Origin: an uncultured Selenomonas sp.
GTDB taxonomy: Bacteria; Bacillota; Negativicutes; Selenomonadales; Selenomonadaceae
Assembly (NCBI GenBank): GCA_938045435.1
Contig: CALIBA010000325.1
Coordinates: forward strand, 1-7,046
Length of the DNA: 7,046 bases
Reading direction: 5' to 3'
Shown here: positions 1-6,179 of the stretch, in pieces
Layout of the letters: each line of letters starts with the position of its first letter
How positions within the stretch are numbered: position 1 is the first letter of the stretch
Notes under the pieces: model-generated
Database searches by the model: none
Seen by the model: the letters and a program-made list of their open reading frames with translations, nothing else
Told to the model about the DNA's origin: nothing
Program-made: the position numbers and the translations under genes

Positions 1-675
1 TTTTTCCATGAGCCCCGCAATCGTCTCGGGTTTCACGCTGCCGCCGTACTGGATGCGGATGGCATCCGCCGCAGCAGCACCATACTTTGCCTCAATGGTC
101 TTGCGGATATGGGCGCAGACTTCTTCTGCCTGCTCGAACGTCGCCGTCTTTCCTGTGCCGATTGCCCAGATTGGCTCATAGGCAATGACAAGTTTTGCCA
201 CATCCGCCGCAGCAAATCCTGCGAGTGCCGCCTCAATCTGATACGCCACATAGGCGAGATAGGTGCCTGCCTCTCGGATCGCAAGCGACTCGCCGCAGCA
301 GATGATGGGCGTAATACCCGCCGCATATGCCGCATGGGCACGCTTATTGACCCCCTCGTTCGTCTCGCCGAAGTAGTCACGGCGCTCACTGTGCCCAAGC
401 ACGCAGTAGGTGACGCCGATCTCCGTCAGCATCTCGGTTGAGATCTCACCCGTGTAGGCGCCGCTCTTTTCCCAGTGCACATTCTGTGCGCCGACCGCGA
501 TGTTGGTGCCCCGTGCCGCCTCGCTGACAGCAGCGAGCGCTGTTGCCGTGGGGCAGACGACGACGGTTGCTCTTGCATCCTTGACAAGGGGCGCGAGTGC
601 ACGGACAAGCGCTGTGCCTGCGGCAATCGTGTTGTTCATCTTCCAGTTGCCTGCAATGATTGGTGTTCTTGCCAT
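1..675 (-). CDS. tpiA: Triosephosphate isomerase, C-terminus cut by window edge
   Basis: Interconverts dihydroxyacetone phosphate and glyceraldehyde 3-phosphate in the cytoplasm (glycolysis/gluconeogenesis). The minus-strand frame is open from the ATG at 675 to base 1, giving 225 residues of a family usually near 250, so roughly the last 25 residues and the stop lie outside the window. Visible signatures are AGNWKMN near the start (N10 and K12, substrate-binding), VLGHSERR with the electrophile H95, AYEPIWAIGTGK with the catalytic base E167, and the phosphate-binding YGGS at 210-213. All key residues are intact. The start is supported by AAGGAGA a few bases upstream (about 683-689). The pgk stop lies 31 bp upstream, so tpiA is almost certainly co-transcribed as the third gene of gapA-pgk-tpiA. 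Identification is secure. Confidence 0.97.
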   Translation of the reverse strand, partial: MARTPIIAGNWKMNNTIAAGTALVRALAPLVKDARATVVVCPTATALAAVSEAARGTNIAVGAQNVHWEKSGAYTGEISTEMLTEIGVTYCVLGHSERRDYFGETNEGVNKRAHAAYAAGITPIICCGESLAIREAGTYLAYVAYQIEAALAGFAAADVAKLVIAYEPIWAIGTGKTATFEQAEEVCAHIRKTIEAKYGAAAADAIRIQYGGSVKPETIAGLMEK

Positions 676-706
676 ATGCTATTCTCCTTATCGGTCAATC
701 ATTGAT

Positions 707-1900
707 TTACTTATCGGCGATGGCGTCGATGCCCGGCAGTACCTTCCCTTCGAGAAGTTCCAGCGTCGCACCGCCGCCTGTGGAGATATGCGAAATCTCA
801 CCCGAAAGCCCAGTCTTTCTGAGCGCTGCGATAGAGTCGCCGCCGCCGACAATCGAGATTGCGCCCTCTTTCGTCGCCTGCGCAACAGCATGGGCAACGG
901 CCTCGGTACCCTTTGCAAACGCATCGAATTCAAATACGCCCATGGGGCCGTTCCAGATGACCGTCTTTGCCCCCTTAAGCGCCTTCACGTACTCCTCGGA
1001 GGTCTTTGCGCCGCTGTCAAGCGCCTGCCATCCATCAGGCACCTTGTCCACGTCCACCGTCTTTGTATGCGCGTCTGCCGCAAATTTATCTGCAATCACA
1101 AGATCAATGGGAAGAACGACCTTCACGCCCTTTTTGGCAGCCTTTTCAAGAAGCTCCCCCGCGAGGTCAATCTTGTCCTTTTCGACGAGAGAGTCGCCGA
1201 TGGGATAGCCCTTCGATGCGTCAAATGTGTGCGCCATGCCGCCGCCGATGATGATGGTATCCACCTTGTCAATCATATTCTCAATGACGCCGATTTTATC
1301 CGAGACCTTGGCCCCGCCGAGAATGGCGACAAACGGGCGCTGCGGTGCTTCGAGCGTCTTGCCGATGTAGTTGATTTCCATTTCCATGAGAAAGCCCGCC
1401 ACGGTTTCAAGATCTGCCGTGATGCCGACATTCGAAGCGTGGGCACGGTGCGCTACACCAAAGGCGTCATCCACCGCCACATCGGCAAGCGCAGCAAGCT
1501 GCTTTGCAAATGCGGGATCGTTCTTTTTCTCCTCCTTATGGTAGCGCAGGTTTTCGAGCAGCAGTACCTCGCCCGATTTCAGTGCTGCGGCAGCCTTTTC
1601 CGCATCCGGTCCGACACAGTCCGGCGCCCACTGAACCTCTTTGCCGAGAAGCTCTGCAAGGCGCGTTGCAATCGGCCTCGTCGAAAACTGCGGCTCGCGC
1701 GCCTCACTCGGGCGTCCGACATGGCAGGCCAAAATAACGGCAGCGCCGCTGTCCAAAAGATAACGGATCGTCGGCAGCGTGGCACGAATGCGCGTATCAT
1801 TCGTGATATTCCGGTTCTCATCCATGGGTACATTAAAATCCACGCGAACGAATACCTTTTTCCCCTTGACATCAATATCGCGAATGGTCTTCTTGTTCAT
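707..1900 (-). CDS. pgk: Phosphoglycerate kinase
   Basis: Catalyses reversible phosphate transfer from 1,3-bisphosphoglycerate to ADP, the first ATP-yielding step of glycolysis; cytoplasmic monomer. The 397 residues match the usual bacterial length. Signatures in order: VRVDFNVP (18-25), CHVGRP (59-64), LLLENLRYH (113-121), DDAFGVAHRAHAS (144-156), the hinge/nucleotide region ILGGAKVSDK (193-202), NGPMGVFE (317-324), GGGDS (352-356) and HISTGGGA (371-378). Two positions differ from the forms I know best: the usual SHLGRP reads CHVGRP, and the usual VNDAFG reads VDDAFG (D144). Neither breaks the reading frame, and I infer lineage-typical variation. The start is set by GGAGGG at 1907-1912, six bases before the ATG. 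The gene lies 89 bp after gapA, with a hairpin between, and 31 bp before tpiA. Confidence 0.98.
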   Translation of the reverse strand: MNKKTIRDIDVKGKKVFVRVDFNVPMDENRNITNDTRIRATLPTIRYLLDSGAAVILACHVGRPSEAREPQFSTRPIATRLAELLGKEVQWAPDCVGPDAEKAAAALKSGEVLLLENLRYHKEEKKNDPAFAKQLAALADVAVDDAFGVAHRAHASNVGITADLETVAGFLMEMEINYIGKTLEAPQRPFVAILGGAKVSDKIGVIENMIDKVDTIIIGGGMAHTFDASKGYPIGDSLVEKDKIDLAGELLEKAAKKGVKVVLPIDLVIADKFAADAHTKTVDVDKVPDGWQALDSGAKTSEEYVKALKGAKTVIWNGPMGVFEFDAFAKGTEAVAHAVAQATKEGAISIVGGGDSIAALRKTGLSGEISHISTGGGATLELLEGKVLPGIDAIADK

Positions 1901-1921
1901 ACATTTCCCTCCAAATGAAAA

Positions 1922-1957
1922 TTCGAGGTGCGGCCCAAACGTTGGCCGGACCTCGAA
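1922..1957 (-). terminator. Hairpin between gapA and pgk: possible leaky terminator or processing site
   Basis: Arms TTCGAGGT (1922-1929) and ACCTCGAA (1950-1957) pair perfectly over 8 bp. After one G/G mismatch (1930/1949) a further 5 bp pair (CGGCC 1931-1935 with GGCCG 1944-1948), leaving an 8-base loop. In the minus-strand transcript the stem is followed by UUUUCAUUU and then at once by the pgk ribosome binding site. The U-tract is short and interrupted, so a partial terminator that lets some transcripts into pgk-tpiA is plausible. A stabilising 3' end for a gapA-only mRNA is equally possible. The structure is visible; its function is inferred. Confidence 0.6.
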
Positions 1958-1989
1958 AGATCGTATGCTTACATCGCTCTGTTTACTTT

Positions 1990-3003
1990 TTAGCCGAGTT
2001 CAGCAAAATACTTGATGGTGCGCACCATCTGGCTCGTGTAGCTGTTCTCGTTGTCATACCACGAAACAACCTGCACGAGCGTGTTGCCATCGCCCGTATC
2101 GCTGACCATCGTCTGCGTCGCGTCAAAAATGGAGCCATAAGTCGTACCGATGATGTCGCTTGAGACGATTTCATCCTCGTTGTAGGCAAACGACTCCGTT
2201 GCTTCCTTTTTCATCTGCGCATTGATCTGATCGACCGTGACCTTCCCCTCAACCACCGCATAGAGGAGCGTCGTCGAACCGGTCGGGGTCGGCACGCGCT
2301 GTGCAGATCCGATGAGCTTGCCGTTCAGCTCCGGAATGACAAGACCAATCGCCTTTGCCGCACCTGTGGAGTTTGGTACGATGTTGATGGCAGCGGCACG
2401 GCTGCGGCGCAGATCTCCCTTGCGCTGCGGGCCATCGAGCACCATCTGATCGCCCGTATAGGCATGGATCGTGGTCATGATGCCGCTCTTAATCGGGGCG
2501 AGATCATTGAGCGCCTTCGCCATCGGTGCAAGGCAGTTCGTCGTGCAGGATGCCGCCGAAATGACCTTATCTGCCTTAGTAAGCGTCTTGTGGTTGACAT
2601 TAAAGACGACCGTCGGGAGATCGTTGCCCGCGGGGGCGGAGATGACAACCTTCTTCGCGCCGGCCTTCAGATGCGCCTCAGCCTTGTCCTTTGCCGTGTA
2701 GAACCCTGTGCACTCAAGCACGACATCGACATCGTGCTTGCCCCACGGGATCTGCGCGGCATCTGCCTGTGCATAGATGTTGATCTTCTTGCCATTGACC
2801 GTGATGGAATCGTCCCCCGCCGTGACGGAATCCGCATACTTAAAACGCCCCTGCGTAGAATCATATTTAAGAAGATGCGCAAGCATCTTTGGGCTCGTCA
2901 GATCGTTGATGGCAACGACCTCATAGCCGGGAGCATCGAACATTTGACGGAATGCAAGACGACCAATACGACCAAATCCGTTGATAGCAACCTTTACTGC
3001 CAT
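1990..3003 (-). CDS. gapA: Glyceraldehyde-3-phosphate dehydrogenase, type I
   Basis: Oxidises and phosphorylates glyceraldehyde 3-phosphate to 1,3-bisphosphoglycerate; a cytoplasmic tetramer in this family. From the chosen start it has 337 residues, the normal length. The N-terminal Rossmann fold opens with VAINGFGRIGR (5-15). D34 in AINDL follows the second strand and favours NAD over NADP. The catalytic cysteine is C153 in ASCTTNC, with H180 in TTIHAYTGDQ as its partner; the C-terminal WYDNENSYTSQM (316-326) is the cofactor-binding end. An upstream in-frame ATG at 3030 would add nine residues (MWNYTGGIF), but the start at 3003 is preferred because the family begins right at this motif and a G-rich ribosome binding site lies just before it. 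It is the first gene of the gapA-pgk-tpiA operon and has its own strong promoter. Confidence 0.98.
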   Translation of the reverse strand: MAVKVAINGFGRIGRLAFRQMFDAPGYEVVAINDLTSPKMLAHLLKYDSTQGRFKYADSVTAGDDSITVNGKKINIYAQADAAQIPWGKHDVDVVLECTGFYTAKDKAEAHLKAGAKKVVISAPAGNDLPTVVFNVNHKTLTKADKVISAASCTTNCLAPMAKALNDLAPIKSGIMTTIHAYTGDQMVLDGPQRKGDLRRSRAAAINIVPNSTGAAKAIGLVIPELNGKLIGSAQRVPTPTGSTTLLYAVVEGKVTVDQINAQMKKEATESFAYNEDEIVSSDIIGTTYGSIFDATQTMVSDTGDGNTLVQVVSWYDNENSYTSQMVRTIKYFAELG

Positions 3004-3010
3004 AAAAATA

Positions 3011-3016
3011 CCCCCT
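3011..3016 (-). promoter_or_regulatory. gapA ribosome binding site
   Basis: The minus strand reads AGGGGG at 3016-3011, seven bases before the ATG at 3003. It fixes that start over the in-frame ATG at 3030, which would place this site inside the coding region. A short inverted repeat (TTGTG, 6 bases, CACAG, 3030-3015) abuts it. Confidence 0.8.
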
Positions 3017-3099
3017 GTGTAGTTCCACAAAATTCGGCGCAGGCAACGGTACTGACCTATTTGGCAGCCCTTCTTTCCACGCCCTTCGTTCTAAAATAT

Positions 3100-3127
3100 A
3101 TTATAAACCATTCCCAATAAAAGTCAA
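3100..3127 (-). promoter_or_regulatory. Vegetative promoter of the gapA-pgk-tpiA operon
   Basis: On the minus strand the -35 element is TTGACT (3127-3122) and the -10 element is a perfect TATAAT (3105-3100), separated by 16 bp. This is very close to the housekeeping sigma consensus and fits a highly expressed glycolytic operon. Transcription would start near 3093, giving an untranslated leader of about 90 bases before the gapA ATG. I found no convincing riboswitch in that leader. Confidence 0.88.
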
Positions 3128-3165
3128 ACTTTTTATCCTATACGAGAATCCTCCCATGCCAAACT

Positions 3166-3175
3166 TTTGCGCAAA
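3166..3175. promoter_or_regulatory. Perfect 10-bp palindrome between divergent promoters (possible operator)
   Basis: TTTGCGCAAA is a perfect dyad. It lies between the gapA -35 (3122-3127) and the proposed aldolase -35 (3186-3191), where a dimeric regulator could act on either promoter. No known operator is recognised, and a 10-bp palindrome in AT-rich DNA can arise by chance. Confidence 0.25.
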
Positions 3176-3185
3176 GAAAAAACGC

Positions 3186-3215
3186 TTGCCATCAAAGCGA
3201 AAACTTCGATAAAAT
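3186..3215 (+). promoter_or_regulatory. Probable promoter of the aldolase-mtnA unit
   Basis: TTGCCA (3186-3191) and TAAAAT (3210-3215) are spaced by 18 bp, a good but not perfect housekeeping-type match. The start point would be near 3222, about 24 bases before the ATG. The -35 overlaps an inverted repeat, CGCTT (3183-3187) with AAGCG (3195-3199). The gapA and aldolase promoters face away from each other across about 58 bp. Confidence 0.6.
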
Positions 3216-3232
3216 AAAGGCTGTACATTGGT

Positions 3233-3240
3233 GAGGGGGA
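3233..3240 (+). promoter_or_regulatory. Ribosome binding site of the aldolase gene
   Basis: GAGGGGGA ends five bases before the ATG at 3246. An in-frame TTG at 3228 lies upstream of this site and would make the site part of the coding sequence, so the ATG is the better start. Confidence 0.8.
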
Positions 3241-3245
3241 ATATT

Positions 3246-3902
3246 ATGTTGGAGCAGTTAAAAGAGGAAGTCCGCCACTATGCGCTGCAGGCTGAGTGTG
3301 CGGGGCTATGTCAGCACCGCGCAGGGAATTTCAGTATATACGACCGGGCGTGCGGCTGTATCTGCATCACACCGACGGGCATGGATCGCACGGAGATGAC
3401 TGCGGAGGACATCGTCATCATTGATATGGACGGACGCACTGTTGAATCCGTACACGGACAAAAGCCGACAAGCGAAGCCCTCATGCACATTGCTATTTAT
3501 CGTGCACGTCCCGAAGTCGCAGCGGTTGCACATACCCATTCAAAGGCAGCAACGGCGTTCGCCGTCATGAATAAACCCATCCCTGCCATCGTCTACGAAC
3601 TTCAAATGCTCGGCTGTAAGAAGGGCTATGTCCCCGTCGCGCCCTATGGGCGCCCGGGTACGCGTGCGGCCGCTGAAAACGTCCTGGCACCGCTCTCGAT
3701 CGCCGATGTGGCACTCATGCGTGCACACGGCGTCGTTGCCGTTGCGGCAGATCTGAAGGAGGCCGTGCTCAAAGCAAGCTACCTCGAAGAACTCGCCGAC
3801 ATTTACTACCGCACACTGACGGTTCTTGGACACGAACCTGCGACCATTCCCGCCGATGAACTTGCCAAATGGGAATACCCAAAGGAAATGGAGCACTCCT
3901 AG
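3246..3902 (+). CDS. Class II (zinc) aldolase, FucA/DrdA/Ald2-like
   Basis: A 218-residue member of the class II aldolase/adducin family, which cleaves ketose 1-phosphates to DHAP and an aldehyde. Active-site residues line up with L-fuculose-phosphate aldolase: GNFS (27-30) and TPTG (42-45) for phosphate binding, catalytic E77 in KPTSEALMH, and zinc ligands H96 and H98 (HTHS) plus H161 (RAHG). These are shared across the family and do not fix the substrate. The partner gene 55 bp downstream encodes an MtnA-type isomerase, so the likely substrate is 5-deoxyribulose 1-phosphate or 5-methylthioribulose 1-phosphate. Cleavage would give DHAP plus acetaldehyde or methylthioacetaldehyde, as in the 5-deoxyribose disposal and DHAP-shunt pathways of Bacillus thuringiensis, Rhodospirillum rubrum and some E. 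coli. Alternatives are fuculose-phosphate aldolase or methylthioribulose-phosphate dehydratase (MtnB). The family call is firm; the substrate is inferred from context. Confidence 0.9.
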   Translation: MLEQLKEEVRHYALQAECAGLCQHRAGNFSIYDRACGCICITPTGMDRTEMTAEDIVIIDMDGRTVESVHGQKPTSEALMHIAIYRARPEVAAVAHTHSKAATAFAVMNKPIPAIVYELQMLGCKKGYVPVAPYGRPGTRAAAENVLAPLSIADVALMRAHGVVAVAADLKEAVLKASYLEELADIYYRTLTVLGHEPATIPADELAKWEYPKEMEHS

Positions 3903-3957
3903 GATCTCCTGTACGATGCAGCGCTTCAAATCGGCAGCACCATGAAGGAGCAAACAA

Positions 3958-5013
3958 ATGACAGAGACAAATATTTTAGAAATGGAAACCCTCGCCCTCG
4001 ATGACAAAGAACATGCCCTCGTCATCATCGACCAGACCAAACTCCCGAACAAAGCCGCATATCTGCACCTGAAAACGCAGGGCGAAATATGGGCTGCCAT
4101 CCACACCCTGCAAGTGCGCGGTGCGCCTGCCATCGGCGATGCGGCAGCCATCGGCATGTACCTTGCCGCGTGTGAGATTGACACCGACGACTACGGCGTA
4201 TTTGCACAGCGATTCCACGCAGCAGCAGACTATCTGAACTCCTCGCGCCCTACTGCCGTCAACCTTTCATGGGCACTGCGCCGCATGGAAAGCGTCGTTA
4301 AAAATGCGGCGGAAAAATCCATCCCGGAAATCCGTGCTCTGCTGCGCGAGGAGGCGCTTAAAATCAAAGCGGAAGACATTGACATCTGCCAAAGAATCGG
4401 CGTGCATGCGCTCCCCCTCGTATCCCCCGGCGACGGCCTTCTCACGCACTGCAACGCCGGTCAGCTCGCCACGGCAAAGTACGGCACGGCAACTGCTGTC
4501 ATGTACCTCGGTCACAAAAAAGGATACAACTTTAAGATTTACGCCGATGAAACCCGCCCCCTCCTCCAAGGAGCACGCCTAACGGCCTATGAACTCAGCG
4601 CAGCCGGTATGGATGTTACCCTCATCTGCGACAACATGGCGGCGACGGTCATGAAAAATGGATGGATACAGGCCGTCTTTGTCGGCTGCGACCGCGTCGC
4701 TGCAAACGGCGATACCGCGAACAAAATCGGCACCAGCGGCGTCGCCATCCTCGCCAAACACTATGGTATTCCCTTCTATGTCTGCGCACCAAGTTCCACC
4801 ATCGACCTAGATACCCCCACCGGCGCAGACATCCATATCGAACAGCGCCCCCCGGAGGAGATCACCGAGATGTGGTATAAAGAGCGGATGGCGCCGCGCG
4901 GTATCAAGGTCTATAATCCATCCTTTGACGTCACAGACCACACCCTAATTACAGCGATCATTACAGAAAAGGGTGTATGCAGGGCGCCCTACACAACATC
5001 CTTGATGATGTAA
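3958..5013 (+). CDS. mtnA: S-methyl-5-thioribose-1-phosphate isomerase (possibly 5-deoxyribose-1-phosphate isomerase)
   Basis: Isomerises 5-methylthioribose 1-phosphate (and in some relatives 5-deoxyribose 1-phosphate) to the ribulose 1-phosphate; cytoplasmic, related to eIF2B alpha/beta/delta subunits. The 351-residue length is typical. Motifs: RGAPAIG (54-60), LTHCNAG (162-168) with catalytic C165, ICDNMAA (223-229), GCDRVAANGDTANKIGT (243-259) with catalytic D245 and the N255-K256 pair, CAPSSTIDLDTPTG (276-289), and a C-terminal DVTDHTLITAIITEKG (324-339). AAGGAG at 3945-3950 precedes the ATG by seven bases. It lies 55 bp after the aldolase gene with no terminator between, so the two are probably one transcript, ending at the hairpin at 5039-5084. 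No mtnK, mtnB, mtnC or mtnD is in the window, which favours the aldolase route over full methionine salvage, although those genes could lie elsewhere. Confidence 0.94.
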   Translation: MTETNILEMETLALDDKEHALVIIDQTKLPNKAAYLHLKTQGEIWAAIHTLQVRGAPAIGDAAAIGMYLAACEIDTDDYGVFAQRFHAAADYLNSSRPTAVNLSWALRRMESVVKNAAEKSIPEIRALLREEALKIKAEDIDICQRIGVHALPLVSPGDGLLTHCNAGQLATAKYGTATAVMYLGHKKGYNFKIYADETRPLLQGARLTAYELSAAGMDVTLICDNMAATVMKNGWIQAVFVGCDRVAANGDTANKIGTSGVAILAKHYGIPFYVCAPSSTIDLDTPTGADIHIEQRPPEEITEMWYKERMAPRGIKVYNPSFDVTDHTLITAIITEKGVCRAPYTTSLMM

Positions 5014-5038
5014 TCCACGCCTTCTCTTTTCCCATCCA

Positions 5039-5084
5039 AAAACGCCGCTTCCCCATAGCTATACGCTGAGGAAAGCGGCGTTTT
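5039..5084. terminator. Bidirectional intrinsic terminator between convergent genes
   Basis: AAAACGCCGCTT (5039-5050) pairs perfectly with AAGCGGCGTTTT (5073-5084). The GC-rich core carries A-runs on one side and T-runs on the other, so it gives a U-tract in both directions. It serves mtnA on the plus strand (stop 26 bp before) and the secreted-protein gene on the minus strand (stop 46 bp away). The 22-base loop region contains the self-complementary ATAGCTAT (5055-5062). No other feature is seen between 5085 and 5129. Confidence 0.92.
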
Positions 5085-5129
5085 CTCTATATGGAAACCA
5101 ATCCGATCACGGACACTTTCGTATATCAA

Positions 5130-5630
5130 TTAGACTTCTGTCGTCGCCGCAATCTCCGTAATAACATCGTTGTCGTTGACGTAGAACAAAACTTCACGTG
5201 CACCATGGTATACATCATAAACATACATCCTGCGCCCATCATCATCGGTCAAAACCGTATCTGCTGCACCGAATTTCTCTGTAACAGCAGCATATGGCAT
5301 ACCAACAGCAAGTGCGCTCGGTGTCCTCAGCGAGGCATCCTTGCAGGAAAAGCCCACAACGATAAGTTCACTCTCCGGGCGCATGTCATTCTGTCCCGTA
5401 CGCGCTGTGATGGAAAACGTCGGCGAATAGATATAGGTCACAGCGCGTATGCCGTCGCCGCGCATCTCCTTTTTATCTGCCGGTACACCATAGACGCTCT
5501 CGACATAGCCAAGTGTGCACCCACGCCCTACCCCGCCGACAAACATCTCATCCTCGGTCATCGTATGGGCAAATACCGCAGTTTGGCAGAGGAGGAAAAC
5601 CGCGGCACAAAGGAATACAATTCGTTTCAT
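5130..5630 (-). CDS. Small secreted protein of unknown function with two similar halves
   Basis: I do not recognise a named family. The 166-residue product starts with K-R and a hydrophobic stretch (about residues 4-20) ending AVFA, a likely signal peptidase I site near residue 21, so the mature protein is probably periplasmic or exported. The mature part has two similar halves. GCTLGYVESVYGVP (37-50) is followed by TYIY (65-68); GMPYAAVTEKFGAA (110-123) is followed by YVYDVY (136-141). Each is a G-rich turn, a short helix ending in YG or FG, then an aromatic beta strand, reminiscent of BamE/SmpA-like folds (structural guess only). Two ATGs are adjacent. GGAGG at 5638-5642 is seven bases from the second (5630) and four from the first (5633), so the second is preferred; the choice changes one residue. 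It is the last gene before the shared terminator. Confidence 0.82.
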   Translation of the reverse strand: MKRIVFLCAAVFLLCQTAVFAHTMTEDEMFVGGVGRGCTLGYVESVYGVPADKKEMRGDGIRAVTYIYSPTFSITARTGQNDMRPESELIVVGFSCKDASLRTPSALAVGMPYAAVTEKFGAADTVLTDDDGRRMYVYDVYHGAREVLFYVNDNDVITEIAATTEV

Positions 5631-5692
5631 CATAAAACCTCCATGCAGGACAAGTCACCTGCTGATCTGTACACTGCAAACCGATGTGCAGG

Positions 5693-5725
5693 ATCATGCT
5701 GCTTCGCCTTCCATTGCAGCATGAT
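5693..5725. repeat. Perfect 10-bp inverted repeat in the gap after the rhodanese gene
   Basis: ATCATGCTGC (5693-5702) and GCAGCATGAT (5716-5725) form a 10-bp stem around a 13-base loop. It lies 7 bp past the rhodanese stop codon on the minus strand. No T-run follows on either side, so a standard intrinsic terminator is unlikely; an mRNA-stabilising or processing hairpin between two genes of an operon is more plausible. No clear promoter was found between 5634 and 5731. Confidence 0.6.
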
Positions 5726-5731
5726 TCCATG

Positions 5732-6148
5732 TCATTTTACGACATCCCCATGCCAATCTATGATCCCGCCAAAATCGACGATATTCGTATAACCCATATG
5801 AACAAGTTTCTGCGCAGCGTCCTTGCTCCGAGCACCGCTGCGGCAGTAGACGAGAATCAGCTGGCTTTTATCCTTCAGCTCCTGCGGCGGCGTGCCGCTG
5901 ATGCTCTCATTCGGCACATTGACGGCATCTTTGATATGCCCCTCAGCATATTCCTTTGGCGTGCGCACATCGAGGATGATGTACCCCGTCTCCTTTTCCA
6001 TCAAGGCCTGTGCTTCCTCCGACGAGATATGCCGGTAGGCAGCCGGCTGTTCCTTTGCCTGCTCGGCAGCAGACGAATTCCCGCCGCCGCAGCCGAGTGC
6101 CGCCAGCACAAGAGCCGCCATAAATGTTGTGATAATCGTTCGTTTCAT
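5732..6148 (-). CDS. Rhodanese-domain lipoprotein (sulfurtransferase)
   Basis: A single-domain rhodanese attached to the membrane. Residues 1-19 form a lipoprotein signal (K-R, hydrophobic core, AALGC) with the lipid-modified cysteine at C20, followed by a G/S/A/E/Q-rich linker to about residue 38. The rhodanese domain follows: YIILDVRTPKEYAEGHI (56-72), then the active-site loop CRSGAR (102-107) with persulfide-forming cysteine C102, and GGIIDWHG near the end (127-134). All catalytic-loop residues are intact, so it can be expected to carry sulfane sulfur on the outer face of the cytoplasmic membrane or in the periplasm. AGGAGG at 6154-6159 lies five bases before the ATG. The permease gene ends 31 bp upstream on the same strand, suggesting one operon and a joint role with sulfur oxyanions or sulfane sulfur. 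The exact donor and acceptor cannot be read from sequence. Confidence 0.93.
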   Translation of the reverse strand: MKRTIITTFMAALVLAALGCGGGNSSAAEQAKEQPAAYRHISSEEAQALMEKETGYIILDVRTPKEYAEGHIKDAVNVPNESISGTPPQELKDKSQLILVYCRSGARSKDAAQKLVHMGYTNIVDFGGIIDWHGDVVK

Positions 6149-6179
6149 ACAATCCTCCTAAATAAATTACATCAAAATA

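Noticed and set aside
500..1918. A 472-codon open frame on the plus strand opposite tpiA and pgk.
   Set aside because: It lies antisense to two clearly real genes, spans their intergenic gap, has no recognisable domain, and is rich in Cys/Arg as expected of a shadow frame opposite GC-rich coding DNA.
3015..3030. Rex (redox) operator upstream of gapA.
   Set aside because: The half-sites TTGTG and CACAG resemble Rex boxes, but the spacing is 6 instead of 8 and the position overlaps the ribosome binding site. Listed only as a low-interest repeat.
3004..3093. A riboswitch or T-box in the gapA leader.
   Set aside because: The leader is about 90 bases and shows only short stems; no conserved riboswitch core or terminator/antiterminator pair was seen.
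2464..3120. A 218-codon plus-strand frame opposite the start of gapA.
   Set aside because: It runs antisense through gapA and across its promoter, with no ribosome binding site and no known motif.
3903..3957. A tiny gene or leader peptide between the aldolase and mtnA.
   Set aside because: Only 55 bp, with no start plus ribosome binding site other than that of mtnA.
3540..4184. A 214-codon minus-strand frame opposite the aldolase and mtnA.
   Set aside because: It is antisense to two genes with intact catalytic motifs and crosses their intergenic gap; composition looks like a shadow.
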